Assembly: GCA_037013495.1 (NCBI GenBank)
Contig: CM072807.1
Location: forward strand, 14,325,001-14,389,000
Reading direction: 5' to 3'
From: Hippophae tibetana
Lineage: Eukaryota; Streptophyta; Magnoliopsida; Rosales; Elaeagnaceae
Length of the DNA stretch: 64,000 nucleotides
A program made the position numbers and the translations under genes. This document shows positions 44,401 to 54,798 of the stretch, piece after piece (position 1 is the first letter of the stretch; the number at the start of each line of letters is the position of its first letter). The notes beneath the pieces are model-generated. The model was not told where the DNA came from, made no database searches, and saw only the letters and a list, made by a program, of their open reading frames with translations.

Positions 44401-44640
44401 AAAATGACAAAGAAAAATAAGAAAAAAACTGTCGGTAGAAGACTACAAAAGAAATAAAGATGTAAACCCCACATCTTAATCGGCAGCATGTGCCAAGGAA
44501 AAAAGTAATGGTTATCCTTTAAAAGTAGAAAAACAAATGAATTATTAAAACAAAGGTAAAATAATAATTTTAGTCTTGTAAATAGGGATTCCTTATTCTA
44601 TAAAAAGAACCCTTATTATCATTTCAAAGGACACGAATAC
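44364..44640 (+). promoter_or_regulatory. pararetroviral pregenomic promoter region
   Basis: TATAAAAA at 44599-44606 is followed about 25 nt later by AAGGACACGA. This arrangement resembles the TATA box and start region of caulimoviral full-length RNA promoters. About 220 bp upstream, overlapping the end of the transactivator frame, are TGAGTCA (44364-44370) and TCATCACGTCATCA (44371-44384), which are bZIP/as-1-like sites. Whether it is still active is unknown; a recent copy would be silenced by methylation. Confidence 0.55.
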
Positions 44641-46045
44641 ATAGAAATCCAGAGCTCTCTACTCTAAAACATTCTAGCATAGAAAACCTCTCTATTTAGA
44701 AATCTCAAAACCAATAATGTTATATCCAATATAAAAATTATAAATTGTTTCAATATTGATTTTAGAGTGATTTTGTGAATTGAAACTTGAAAAACAATGA
44801 AGAAAATAAATCCAATTTACCGTGGGTATTCATTTGAATGATTAATTAACTTTTTATTTAAATTACGTTTTTGATTCAAATTGAGACTATGAATCACTAA
44901 GAAATTGAATTATGAGAATTTTGATAAAAAGAACATTGGATTTCGTTGTAGGAATCATTAGAAAAGTTTGGGCCTCTGAACGGGTCCAAAATGGTTCACA
45001 AGACCCGAGTGGAGGTTGAAGATGACTTAAAAAAATCATGGATAAGAACGAAGTGTGTTGTCCACTGGACTAGGACACAATTTATATTACATTATGTATC
45101 ATACTAATTTTTATATACATTAGGAATTTAATTTAAAAAAATGTTGAAGCCGAGAATCGATCACGGATTTCGCTACTGGGTATAAGAGAGGCTGTCCACT
45201 AGGCTGCAACGATTGTTGCATTTTATTTAGTGTTTGACTTATTTTTATATATCCATTTTGAATTTGATTTTATTAAAAAACATTTCCGAATATAATTTTA
45301 ATGTGTTTAACTTAGGTTTGTCATATGTAGAATATTTATTATGCATGTGACATTTATTTAAATAATTTTTTGGGCACATTAAAATTTATTTAAATACATA
45401 ATGCTTAAATTATTTGTTTTGATATTTGTATGTATAAATTTTGTAATTAATTATACATATGAAAATTTGGTTAAATAATTTATGCATAATAAAGTTAATT
45501 ATTTATGGTTCTTTATGGATTTAATTAGTGCTTATATTATGTATTTTTGTTTGTATAATTTATTTTCATATATGCAATCTTAAGATAAATAATATTTGTA
45601 CATTTGAAATTAAATTAATATTGCTTATGATTCTATGCAATAATTGAGCCTAAGGATTTAACTAATATTTAAGTTATTCATATAGTTTAATTAATTAGGG
45701 AGTAACCATAGTATCTTTAATTAATTAAAACTATAATAAGGTTTATTTAGGATCATATTTATAAAATAAATATTAATTGTAATTAATAATATGTGATATA
45801 ATAAATCCCTATCACACATGAATTTTTATTATATTTTTGTGTGATTAATTATGATAAAATATCAAATTATATTTTCTAATTTACTCATAGGGATTAAGAA
45901 AAGGAACATAATTTGATAATTTTATCGTAAAGTTAAGATGAATATGATTGAATTAGAATTTTAGTCACATACAAGTTTTATGTCACTAGATTCATATTTT
46001 TCATGATTTACATTGGTAAAAAATGTAATCGCCTTAGCAAGATGT
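44641..46045. other. viral leader remnant, then AT-rich gene-free DNA
   Basis: The first 100-150 bp are probably viral leader; I did not find a tRNA-Met primer site in it. From about 45000 the sequence contains tRNA-like repeats listed separately. The rest is AT-rich without coding homology. Confidence 0.45.
45148..45215 (-). repeat. tRNA-derived SINE-like sequence
   Basis: Read on the minus strand, CAGCCTAGTGG (about 45207-45197) resembles a polymerase III A box. GATCGATTC (45162-45154) fits the B box consensus GWTCRANNC, at about the spacing seen in tRNA-derived SINEs. A diverged second copy of the same layout (TCCACTGGACTAGG on the plus strand) is at 45057-45085. Ends and poly(A) tail could not be defined. 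Confidence 0.35.
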
Positions 46046-46620
46046 TTATTAAGGCGAAAATCTCTGCTAGTATTTGTGGTTCTATTGATAAGCATAACAA
46101 TGTTCAAGAGATAAATAAGAATGTGAGTGGATTACATACACCTTATCATAATGTACAGACATAACATATGTTTCATGGTGTTCAAGATGAACTACGTGAG
46201 GATGATCCCGAAACCTTTAAAAACCTTCTAGAAGATGCCGAAAAACCGTTGTATCTAAAATGAAAGAAATACACTAAAATGTCGAGATTGATTCATTTGT
46301 ACAATGTGAAGGAAAAACATGGTTTTTCCTTCACAAGGGATTCACATAATTACTAAATCTACTAGTCGATATGTTTCATGAGGGTATTGAATTGTCATAT
46401 TCAATGTATGAAGTAAATAAATCTCTTAGTCGATTTGGCATAGAATATCATAAGATTTATGCTTGTCCAAATGATTGCATTATTTATAAAAAAGAATATG
46501 AGATATTAGATGATTGTCTTATGCGTAAAGAATTGAGATGTAAGCATGGTACAAATGAGACAACACATAAAAAAATGTGCCTGAAAAGCGTGTCTGCAAG
46601 TAGTTGGAGAAGTAATAAGA
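46046..46620 (+). pseudogene. CACTA (En/Spm) TNP2-type transposase fragment
   Basis: Pieces of a TNP2 transposase occur in order. First is FHGVQDELREDDPETFKNLLEDAEKPLY (two adjoining parts near 46170-46255), then KYTKMSRLIHLYNVKEKHGFS (46265-46330). Last comes an open stretch with SYSMYEVNKSLSRFGIEYHK and ACPNDCIIYKKEY, the conserved Cys-containing region (46380-46500). Stops and shifts interrupt it, and only the amino-terminal part of the transposase is present. Neither CACTA terminal repeat is visible nearby. It is unrelated in position to the CACTA-like element at 10.7-13.2 kb. Confidence 0.7.
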
Positions 46621-46919
46621 ATAAGACTAATAAATGTAAGGAGATATGGTTAATATTTTGTAGGTGTAAGACTAATTAATGTAAGTAGTTGGAAAAGTGA
46701 TCTAATGAGGGATTGTGAGGTGTAGAAAAGTGTTTTTGAAAGCCTATAAATAGAACTTTTCTAGGAAAACATTTAGAATTAAGAAAAAAATTAAGAATTT
46801 CTAAAACAATGAAAAAATAAAACCTAAATAAGAGTGAGTTGTATCTTGTATTTTGAATCAGAGGATTCTTGTAATATTTTTTTGAGTTTAATTAAAAGTT
46901 GTTTGTACGAGTGTTTTAT
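46621..46919. other. unassigned stretch with TATA-like motif
   Basis: Two related pieces contain AAGTAGTTGGA (46598 and 46684), followed by CTATAAATAG (about 46745) and T-rich DNA. It could be a fragment of an LTR or the interior of the transposon upstream. No gene. Confidence 0.3.
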
Positions 46920-47215
46920 TTTTAATACCAACTTGTCTCCGAAACATCTGGAAAAAGGTTGTCATATTAGGGTTCCACAAAGAGCTACACCATTAACGGC
47001 AGCGGCAACATTTGGTGGAAGACCGCCGGGTTTTGAAGAGCCTTGTTCGTAGAAATATATGCGGCCGAGAAGTATGGTGACAGTGAGACGCAGAAGAGAT
47101 TGTAAACATCGGTGAAGAAGCCCATGCCGGCGATAATCACTGCTGTGAAATGGTAGAGTTGAGTTTTGGCTGTGTCAAGTACGTCAAGAACTTCAAGTTG
47201 CTGGTTTTTTGCCAT
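46920..47215 (-). pseudogene. truncated PHT1-type phosphate transporter
   Basis: The minus-strand ATG at 47215 begins a PHT1 amino-terminus: [20 protein letters not shown], then [13 protein letters not shown]. These form the cytosolic start and first membrane helix of the plasma-membrane H+/phosphate symporters. A frameshift near 47080 moves the homology to another frame ([10 protein letters not shown], then [18 protein letters not shown]). A TGA follows, and the match runs to about FGDKL near 46930, where it ends. That is roughly the first 95 residues of a protein of about 530. The rest is absent from the window. A P1BS-like motif upstream (47332-47339) suggests that a promoter piece came with it. 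Truncation against the CACTA-derived stretch suggests a transposon-associated or ectopic duplication, but that is inference. Confidence 0.8.
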
Positions 47216-47331
47216 TGTTGGTTTGTTTTGAGCTTTTGATTTTATTAGGTTTTTAAGAAATGAAAGAGCTAATTCACTGAGAAATGGGAGTTGCAGCCTA
47301 AATAGTATTTGTGAAGATATAATTATACTGG

Positions 47332-47339
47332 GAATATTC
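47332..47339. promoter_or_regulatory. P1BS-like motif upstream of the PHT1 fragment
   Basis: GAATATTC fits the palindromic PHR1-binding consensus GNATATNC and lies about 117 bp before the ATG of the PHT1 remnant, the usual setting in phosphate-starvation-induced PHT1 genes. An 8-bp AT-rich palindrome can also occur by chance in this DNA. Confidence 0.45.
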
Positions 47340-50300
47340 TGTCACAGTGTATGATTTACTAGATATAATTATTAAAATAGATAATATATATTTTTTTAAA
47401 TAGCGTATCTTTCTTTTATACAACTTTTTTTCATTCCACCGTAAATTGGGTTTGACTCTTGGAAAGTAATAATTTTAAAAGATGAGAAAATTATATGGAT
47501 AACTGAAATTTGTATTTTAAAATTTTGAGAACTTTTTAAATAAATTACTGCACTTGGGCATATACGTATCCAATGCACAGTTAAATTGCACGGAACAACT
47601 TTAAAATAAACTTAGTTATTATAAATTTTAAAGATATTATTTTAAAAAAATTAAAAAAAAAATTATTTATTATTTTTTAAAATAAAATTAATATGAAATA
47701 TTACATAACTTATCTATAATTTTTAAATTATTATAATTACTTTCTTTTGTCTCGTACTAGTGTGTACTTGTTCTTTCCTTGTTGGCCGAGGATACAGTTG
47801 GGGTCTTATAATCAGTAGTAACTTATTATATTACTTAGAAAAATGCACGTGTAAAAAATATGCATCATATATTATAATTTATTAAAATTATGAGAATTTT
47901 ATATATAAATAAGTAGGTGGGTTATAATAATTGAAAATATATTTTTAAAGATTTTTATAAATTAGTTTTTTATATTATAAACTAATTTAATTTATTGATT
48001 TTATTATTTATTTGATATGTTAAAGTTAAAAATATAGGGTTATGTTTATTGAAATTATACTTTAAATCATTTTTAACAAATAAAAAATAAAAATTAATCA
48101 CTTCACTACTTGTGATTTGATATAAAAATTAAAAATATTAATTCATTATAAGTATTTTAGTTTAATTTTTTAGTTTGTAAGCTTGTGCATATATATTTTT
48201 ATTTTTATGTGAATTTATTTATTTATTTTTACAATTTGTTTACCTTAGTAAGAAGAGAAATGATTTATTGTCATTGCTAACATATTAATATAAATAAAAT
48301 AATTAATGGAATACAAAAAGTTATATAATTTTTTTATTTTAATTATTGTTTTCATATTAAATTTGGAGAAGTTACTAGTAAAATTATTTAATAATAAAAA
48401 CCTAATACTAACTTTGTTAATAATGATACTTTTTTTAATGAAATTAATGATATGAGTTACAACTTAAAATTTTAATTTAAATAATTATAATCATTATTTT
48501 ATATATAAAAACTAATTTTGATTATGTTTTTAATGATAATAATTACAACGTATGGAATTTGAATGTCAATAAATAAATAAAAAATGGAGTTACAAAATGC
48601 ACAACAAGAAATAATTTTTAATTTTTTTATTTTAATGATATTTTCATTTGGGTTGTATTATTGACTTTTCATTTCAAAGATTTAAAGAACATTGAGATAA
48701 TATTATCTAATTGTTAAAAATAAGGGTAATTTTGACTTTTCTTAGGGGGAGGTGATGAAAGGAACGTAAGAGACACTGTAATTCTGCCCACCATTAGGTT
48801 CTATGCTCTGTTTTTGAAATTGATTATATGCATATAAACAGTATTTTAATACAAAAATTTATAAAATATATAACTAATTAACCTATAGGATTAAATAAGT
48901 TATTTTTAATTAATTTATAATTTAATAACCTAAATAATGTAGTAAGGTATGCAATTGCGTTTAAAAATAAAACTATAACACACGATATTTTTAGGTAAAA
49001 ACAAACTAGGCAACAATTATGATCTAAGAGTAAAAACACCGGTGAATTTAATGTTATCTATGTATATAATAATAATAATTTAATAATATTAAGATTAAAT
49101 ATATTTTAGACTTAATTTTTTAAAACTAATTAAAAATCTTGATATTATAAAAAAATCATTTTTTTAAAACATATTTAAAAAATTTTAACTAATAATTTTA
49201 TAAATTGATTTAAGTTTAAATAAATATTTTAACACAAAAAATAATTTCAATTTTATGAACATGTGATATTAAATGTATGAATGTACTCTTATGTATCGTA
49301 GTTATAAAATATATACTTAAAATATGATTATCTGAAACTCGAACATTTGTTCAGATTTTCTTGATAGACTTAATAACAAACTTAAAAACAAGTTTACAGG
49401 TAAATATTTTATTCACGAAAATAATAAACACTTATAGTTCTTACATACTACCAATTTACAAATTATAAGTTATCTTGCTCGTAATTCACTAAAAACAAAG
49501 TTGCATATTATGAAAAATAATAAGAAATATTTATAACAAAATTTTTATATTGGTGAATGAATAAGAGAATTAGAATTATTTCAAGCTTTAATATTAGCTT
49601 TTTAACTTCTAACTATAATAATAGACTAACAAATTACAAAAGAGAGACCTATACTTGTATCAAATGGAAAGATATTATATTTTACAACTATAAGCATTAA
49701 GAAATCAATGAAATGAATAAGTCAATCCATGAGAAGATAAAATTGTGTGAAATAGCAAAAAGAAAAGAAAAAAAGAGCAAATTTAACAAGTGCAGATATA
49801 TAAGGTGAGAGAATAATAATTGGGAGTTACAAAATATTAATTTGGGTGGTATTATTTTTTTAAAAAAATTATTTGAATGATATATTAATTTAGTGATAGT
49901 AATGACTTTTCATTTGTCGAAATGAAAAGCAAAATGAAGTTACAAAATGTACTAAAAAATATAATTTTTTTTATTTGAATGATATATTAATTTGATGGTA
50001 TTGTTACCTCTTCATATAAGATATTTAAAGTAAATTGAGAATAATTGTTAAAAGTAGGGTAGTTTGTATTTTTTCCAATTCAAATGTCCAATTCTCTCTT
50101 TTATAATAAATAATAGATTTAAAAAAATTAATAGAAAAATTAATTAAAAGTTTATATAAGTAATTATATGTTTATATGAAGATTCAAGATAAATTGGATT
50201 TTCTATTAATACTAAGGATATTATTGCAAAAATTCAAATATTAAAAATAAAAATTATTAACATTTACTGCAATAATATCAGTTTAAAATTATTAACATTT

Positions 50301-51529
50301 ACTGTAATAATATCAGTTTAAAGAATTCTTTAATTCTTATATGCATTAAATTTTTTAAGTTTACATTATTTTAAATAATGACAAGTCTGTGAATTATGAA
50401 AAATAGGGATAAATCGGTCATTTTCTTTTCAAAAGCTCAACTCCCTCTTTTAAAGTAGATATAGATAGAGAGATTATTAACAGATAAATCGGTAATTAGT
50501 TAAAATATTTAGTTATATTTACATTATTATATATTGAATATAACATAAATTTTAATAACATATATTCTATTCTTATTTTTACAAATAATGATATAATCAT
50601 TATTCTATTTAGTTTTTATCTATATATTTTCTTAGAAAAAACTTGTACACAAGGCATTCGGGAACAATGCCAAATATCCCCACCAAAAACGATACATGAT
50701 TTTCACGGATGTGAGAATCACATTTATTATGAATTAAGTAAGAACATGTAGGATGGGGATTGATCGATCCCGACTTGTATATTAAGCGTTTTTCATTCTT
50801 ATAACCCAAACTGTACGTGTTGGCTAAGCCAATCATATGTGGCACTGCAGCCTATATGAACCCAAGTGACGATGGGTGAGAGTTCTCAGAAGGACTAGGG
50901 TCTAAAGGCTAGAATTATTAGTCCTGTTTTGCGAGATATAGATGTGTGATTTTATTTAATTAATTTAACAATATAGAAAAGATTGTGAACAACAATATAA
51001 TATAGGATATTAAACTATCAAAAGAATGAATACACAACAAACTACTAATATTTAGCTACTAATACAAAACACTAGCAAGAAATTAGGATTTATTTAATTG
51101 AAAAAGGAGACTATTATGTCCCTTCCAAACACCTCATAATTTATTAACAAAAACATAAATAAGTTGACAATTATCCAATTAAAATTTAATCCAACGTGAT
51201 AAAATAAAAAAAAATTATTAACAAAAAAATCATTAATGAATTATATATGTAACCTATACATATGACAAAAACCATCCAAACTAGCTTAACTTTATCACAC
51301 TAAAAAACTAGTGGTGGCTTGTTTTAGTATTAATACCATATAAAAATCAAACACTACTCAACCATACAAAGCATAACAAACATGTAGCATACCATGATAA
51401 CAACAAATGTTAAATCAATTTTTTTTCCTCAATGAATAAAGGAGAAATGAAATTTTAAAGTAATTCTAAAAGAGTATAAACGATATCAACTTTTAAACAT
51501 ATCGTATCTCTATCAATTAAATCACGAAT
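47340..51529. other. long AT-rich gene-free stretch
   Basis: No recognised gene. Related copies of a segment containing GTTACAAAATG, then a GACTTTTCAT or TACCTCTTCAT word and a TTGTTAAAA element, occur near 48590-48740 and 49940-50080, with a partial one near 49825-49930. A more GC-balanced patch at 50630-50930 with a 78-codon minus-strand frame has no homology I recognise. Confidence 0.5.
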
Positions 51530-52350
51530 AAAATAACTGGTTTTGTGGGCAAGAATTTTGTGAAACCTCACCTCTTACACCATACATTAAAACACGTCTA
51601 GCCTCAAGAAACAACGCCATTTCCAAGAAGGAGAGGACCAAACTATGACAACAAGGAAAGTAGCATATGGAGAGTATCTTTTTTTTAATAAAATTGGCCC
51701 AGTAAGGAATTAGGATTCTTCATGATTCTGTACCCCTATTTTGCCAACATATCAAGATTATGTACTTTCAAATTAATCTTTGAAACTTAACCCACTTTCA
51801 TTTTTATTTAAACGTAAGCAGCTCCAACCAACCGTTGAATCTTTCTCCTATATATCCTCACAAGTACCCCACCAGAATTGTTGCATGCATGGCCATCTCA
51901 ATATCAAAGCATAGTCCATCCGGCAAGGAAACAATGCATAGAAAAAATTAGCATAGCTAGCACAATCTATTATCTTAACAAGAATTTCTTTACCTTAATT
52001 ATAAAGAGAGCAATTGATTTAACCAACCCTAGCTATAATTTGTTATGGACTTTCTCAAGAATATAATTCAATTGTTGTCTCTTTGCCTTTTTAAAAGGAA
52101 CAACCAAAGCAAAGTACTTAGAGAAACCATTAATTAACAGATCCGATGCCTAAATAAAGTTAGATTCGATCTCGTAAATTCTTAATATAGAGACATAATA
52201 TTGATGAAACATAACACATAATCCATCAAAGACATTTTTCATCAAAATCCAACTTTTGCATAATGGCACGAAGAAACCCCCACTCCACTCATCATTTGCT
52301 TTACTCATATATAACCTAATTAAAGGAGGAATGGAGAAGTTCATAGGCTA
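51530..52350 (-). pseudogene. LINE (L1-like) ORF2 fragment
   Basis: On the minus strand, pieces in different frames resemble the part of plant LINE ORF2 behind the RT domain. A KAKRQQLNYILEKVHNKL region lies near 52100-52050 (compare the SKRQTF...I..RV..KLQGWK region of the family). Then comes a region ending in FWWGT near 51900-51870 and PSWKWRCFLEARRVLMYGVR near 51650-51570. The order and spacing agree with the family. No 3' poly(A) tail or target duplication was found, and the fragment is heavily mutated. Confidence 0.55.
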
Positions 52351-52979
52351 CAAAAATATTACCAGAAATCAATTTCTTAGGCATGAAAGCACTCTGATTA
52401 GTACTCTTGAAATGGTATCCAAAGGATACCAAGAGTATATTTAATTTAAAAAAATTATATATGGTAGTTTGAAACATATAAAAAATAATTTATAAATATT
52501 TTATACATATTAAGTTATATTTTTTTAGATCAAATCATATATAATACTATGAAAATAACAGCAATGATAATTTTAATTAAATAACAGGTTTTAAAATTAT
52601 TATTTAAAAATTTATATTAGTTGGAACCAAATAAAGGTTAGGACTAAAATTTTAGATTAGTTTTCTTTAACAAATGGTGATCAGTGTAATTTGAACCTAA
52701 GTCTTAAAATAAAGAATGAATGAATCTTGCCACTATAACACTAAATAGCCCGCAAAATGTTAGATTAGTTAAATGTGATGTTATTAGCTAGTTTTGAAGC
52801 CTCTATTTCTATGTCTAATGGCTTTTAATTATAATTTGACAATTAAGATATAAATAATCATTTAAAAAAAACCTATTATGTAAAATATTCAGATTTTGCA
52901 AATAAAATAATATTTATATTTTTGGAATTATAAGAGTATACCTAAAACTTATAATTTGATAGTTTATTTTCAAATTATG
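52351..52979. other. gene-free AT-rich stretch
   Basis: Nothing recognised between the LINE remnant and the TRIM element. Confidence 0.5.
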
Positions 52980-52983
52980 TGTG

Positions 52984-53358
52984 TATTGAAGATAAAATTA
53001 AGGAGTAAATTAAGGAGTGTTAACTCTTTAAGGAGTAAATTAAGGAGTGCTAACCCTTTAAGGAGTAAATTAAGGAGTGTTAATCCTTTAAGGAGTAAAT
53101 TAAGGAATAAATAAAGAAGTTGTCATCCTTAATTTAAGGAGTAATTCAAGAATAAAAATAAATAATCTTTAATTCAAGGGTTAAATCAAGGAATGTTTAA
53201 TTAAAAGAGTAGTTTAAGGAGTAAATCTCCTTATATATAGCTATAGAATTGTAATGAAAATATAAAAAAAATAATACAACTTTAAGAGAGCTTGTTTTAT
53301 TTGGTTAGGCCTTTATGCCTTGGCCTTTGACCATGCGTTCTCAACACCAATTTTCAAC
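52984..53358 (+). repeat. TRIM 5' LTR with 30-bp tandem expansion
   Basis: 375 bp. It contains four successive 30-bp units starting AAGGAGTAAATTAAGGAG at 53000, 53030, 53060 and 53090 (the last diverged). The 3' LTR has about one, which accounts for the 88-bp length difference. A TATA-like TATATATAG lies near 53235. Confidence 0.9.
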
Positions 53359-53359
53359 A

Positions 53360-53371
53360 TGGTATCAGAGC
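53360..53371 (+). promoter_or_regulatory. TRIM primer-binding site (tRNA-iMet)
   Basis: TGGTATCAGAGC, the exact initiator-Met primer site, one base after the 5' LTR. Confidence 0.92.
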
Positions 53372-53482
53372 AAGTCGATCTTCTTGAAAAAAAAAATGTT
53401 ATTTCTCTGCTCAAAGTGCGTTTGACACTCTATCAGAGCAATTTCGTATTCTATTTGTTTTTATCAAACCAAATTTCTTAGT

Positions 53483-53766
53483 GGTGATGGATTAAATCTC
53501 TCCTACAACTCCTACCTACCCGATGTGAAGGGAAAGTATTGTGATAAAAAGATAGGTTCACATTGAAACCAAGCTCTTGATGATAATGGATTAAATATCT
53601 TCTATAGCTACTTGATATGAAGGAGGAGTATTGTGGTAAAAAGAAAGGTTTCATATTGAAATCAAGCTCTTGGTGATGATGAATTAAATTTCTCTTGCAT
53701 CTCCTACCTACCTGATGTGGAGGAGGAGTATTATGGTAAAAGAAAAGGTCTCACATCGACAACAAT
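53483..53766 (+). repeat. triplicated segment of about 95 bp inside the TRIM
   Basis: Three diverged tandem copies start near 53483, 53579 and 53673. Each contains GATGGATTAAAT or GATGAATTAAAT, then an AGGAGGAGTATTG-like word (53525-53541, 53617-53633, 53717-53733), then GGTTCACATTG-like sequence. Confidence 0.85.
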
Positions 53767-53883
53767 ATTTTTTTTTTGCTATCGTAATTAACATTTTTGT
53801 TAGTTTTACCTTTGCTGCCTTGGCTTCTCATTAGTTTCAACTACTTTTGTGCAAGCTTAGATCCATAAACATTATGGATCAAG

Positions 53884-53895
53884 CTTGAGGGAGAG
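53884..53895 (+). promoter_or_regulatory. TRIM polypurine tract
   Basis: TTGAGGGAGAG directly precedes the TATTGGAGAT start of the 3' LTR. Confidence 0.75.
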
Positions 53896-54182
53896 TATTG
53901 GAGATAAAATTAAGGAGCAATTTAAGGAGTGTTAACTTCTTAATTCAAGGAGTAAATCAAAGAGTTGTCATTCTTAATTTAAAGAGTAATTGAAGGAGAA
54001 AAATAAGGAATCCTTAATTCAAATATTAAATCAAAGAATGATTAATTAAAAGAGTAATTCAAGGAGTAAATCTACTTGTATATAACTATAGAATTATAAT
54101 GAAAATATAAAAAAAAAAATACAACTTAAAGAGAGTTTATTTTATTTGATTAAATCTTGACCTTCTAACACCAATTTTCAAC
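53896..54182 (+). repeat. TRIM 3' LTR
   Basis: 287 bp, matching the 5' LTR except for the missing 30-bp expansions. It ends CAATTTTCAAC and is followed by the TGTG target duplication. Confidence 0.9.
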
Positions 54183-54186
54183 TGTG

Positions 54187-54798
54187 AACCACATGTGAAT
54201 TTTAAAAATGTATTTATATATAAATAATTTAGACAAAAATGATTTAACACAAATCTAATTGTTACAAAGCTTCATTATTCAAGCACTGGATGTAGCAAAT
54301 GAGAAAATTAGAGCTTGAAAGTAATGCTTCTATCTAAAGAAAAAGTTTTTTGTGTAACAATTTAAGTTCAACTATGAGCTCTATGCCAAATTTACACAAC
54401 AATTTTGTGTTGAATATTTTGTTTCATACTTGTTATAATACTTCACTTGCAATGCAATGGCATGCTCCAAATGGATACTAAAATGACAAAGGTTTGAAAC
54501 TCATCCAATATGAACGGATGTATGAATGTATAACATGTTATTAAATCTTCAAAGACCAGTCCTAGGAACGTAAATGGATAACAATATGAACAAAAGTATC
54601 CACCACTATACTCTCACAAATGCAAATTGGTCATCAACGTTGATAAATTTATTGATAAAGAAGTTGAGGGATTGATTTCAAGTTTCGACATTTGAGAGGA
54701 AAGGAAAATCATAAGCCCAAATGCTAATCTTACATCAACTATCTCAAAACCATCACACAAAATACTTGAAATCATTTTATAAGACCCATGCATTTAAA
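54187..54798. other. 3' flank of the aminotransferase gene
   Basis: Presumably includes the 3' UTR of the gene to the right (transcribed leftwards). No other feature seen. Confidence 0.4.

Larger units (their letters stand above)
52984..54182 (+). mobile_element. TRIM (terminal-repeat retrotransposon in miniature)
   Basis: 1199 bp, flanked by TGTG (52980-52983 and 54183-54186). The LTRs at 52984-53358 and 53896-54182 start TATTG(A/G)AGATAAAATTAAGG and end CAATTTTCAAC. The element has a perfect primer site and a purine tract. The 537-bp interior has no coding potential, so any mobility would depend on proteins of another element. LTR starts are TA instead of the usual TG in both copies, so this is a family feature or a shared change. 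Confidence 0.85.

Noticed and set aside
44641..44800. Viral tRNA-Met primer-binding site
   Set aside because: No convincing TGGTATCAGAGC-like match was found here or just upstream of 24598; the leader may be incomplete.
50609..50845. 78-codon minus-strand frame in a GC-balanced patch
   Set aside because: No motif recognised and no neighbouring exons; left as non-coding.
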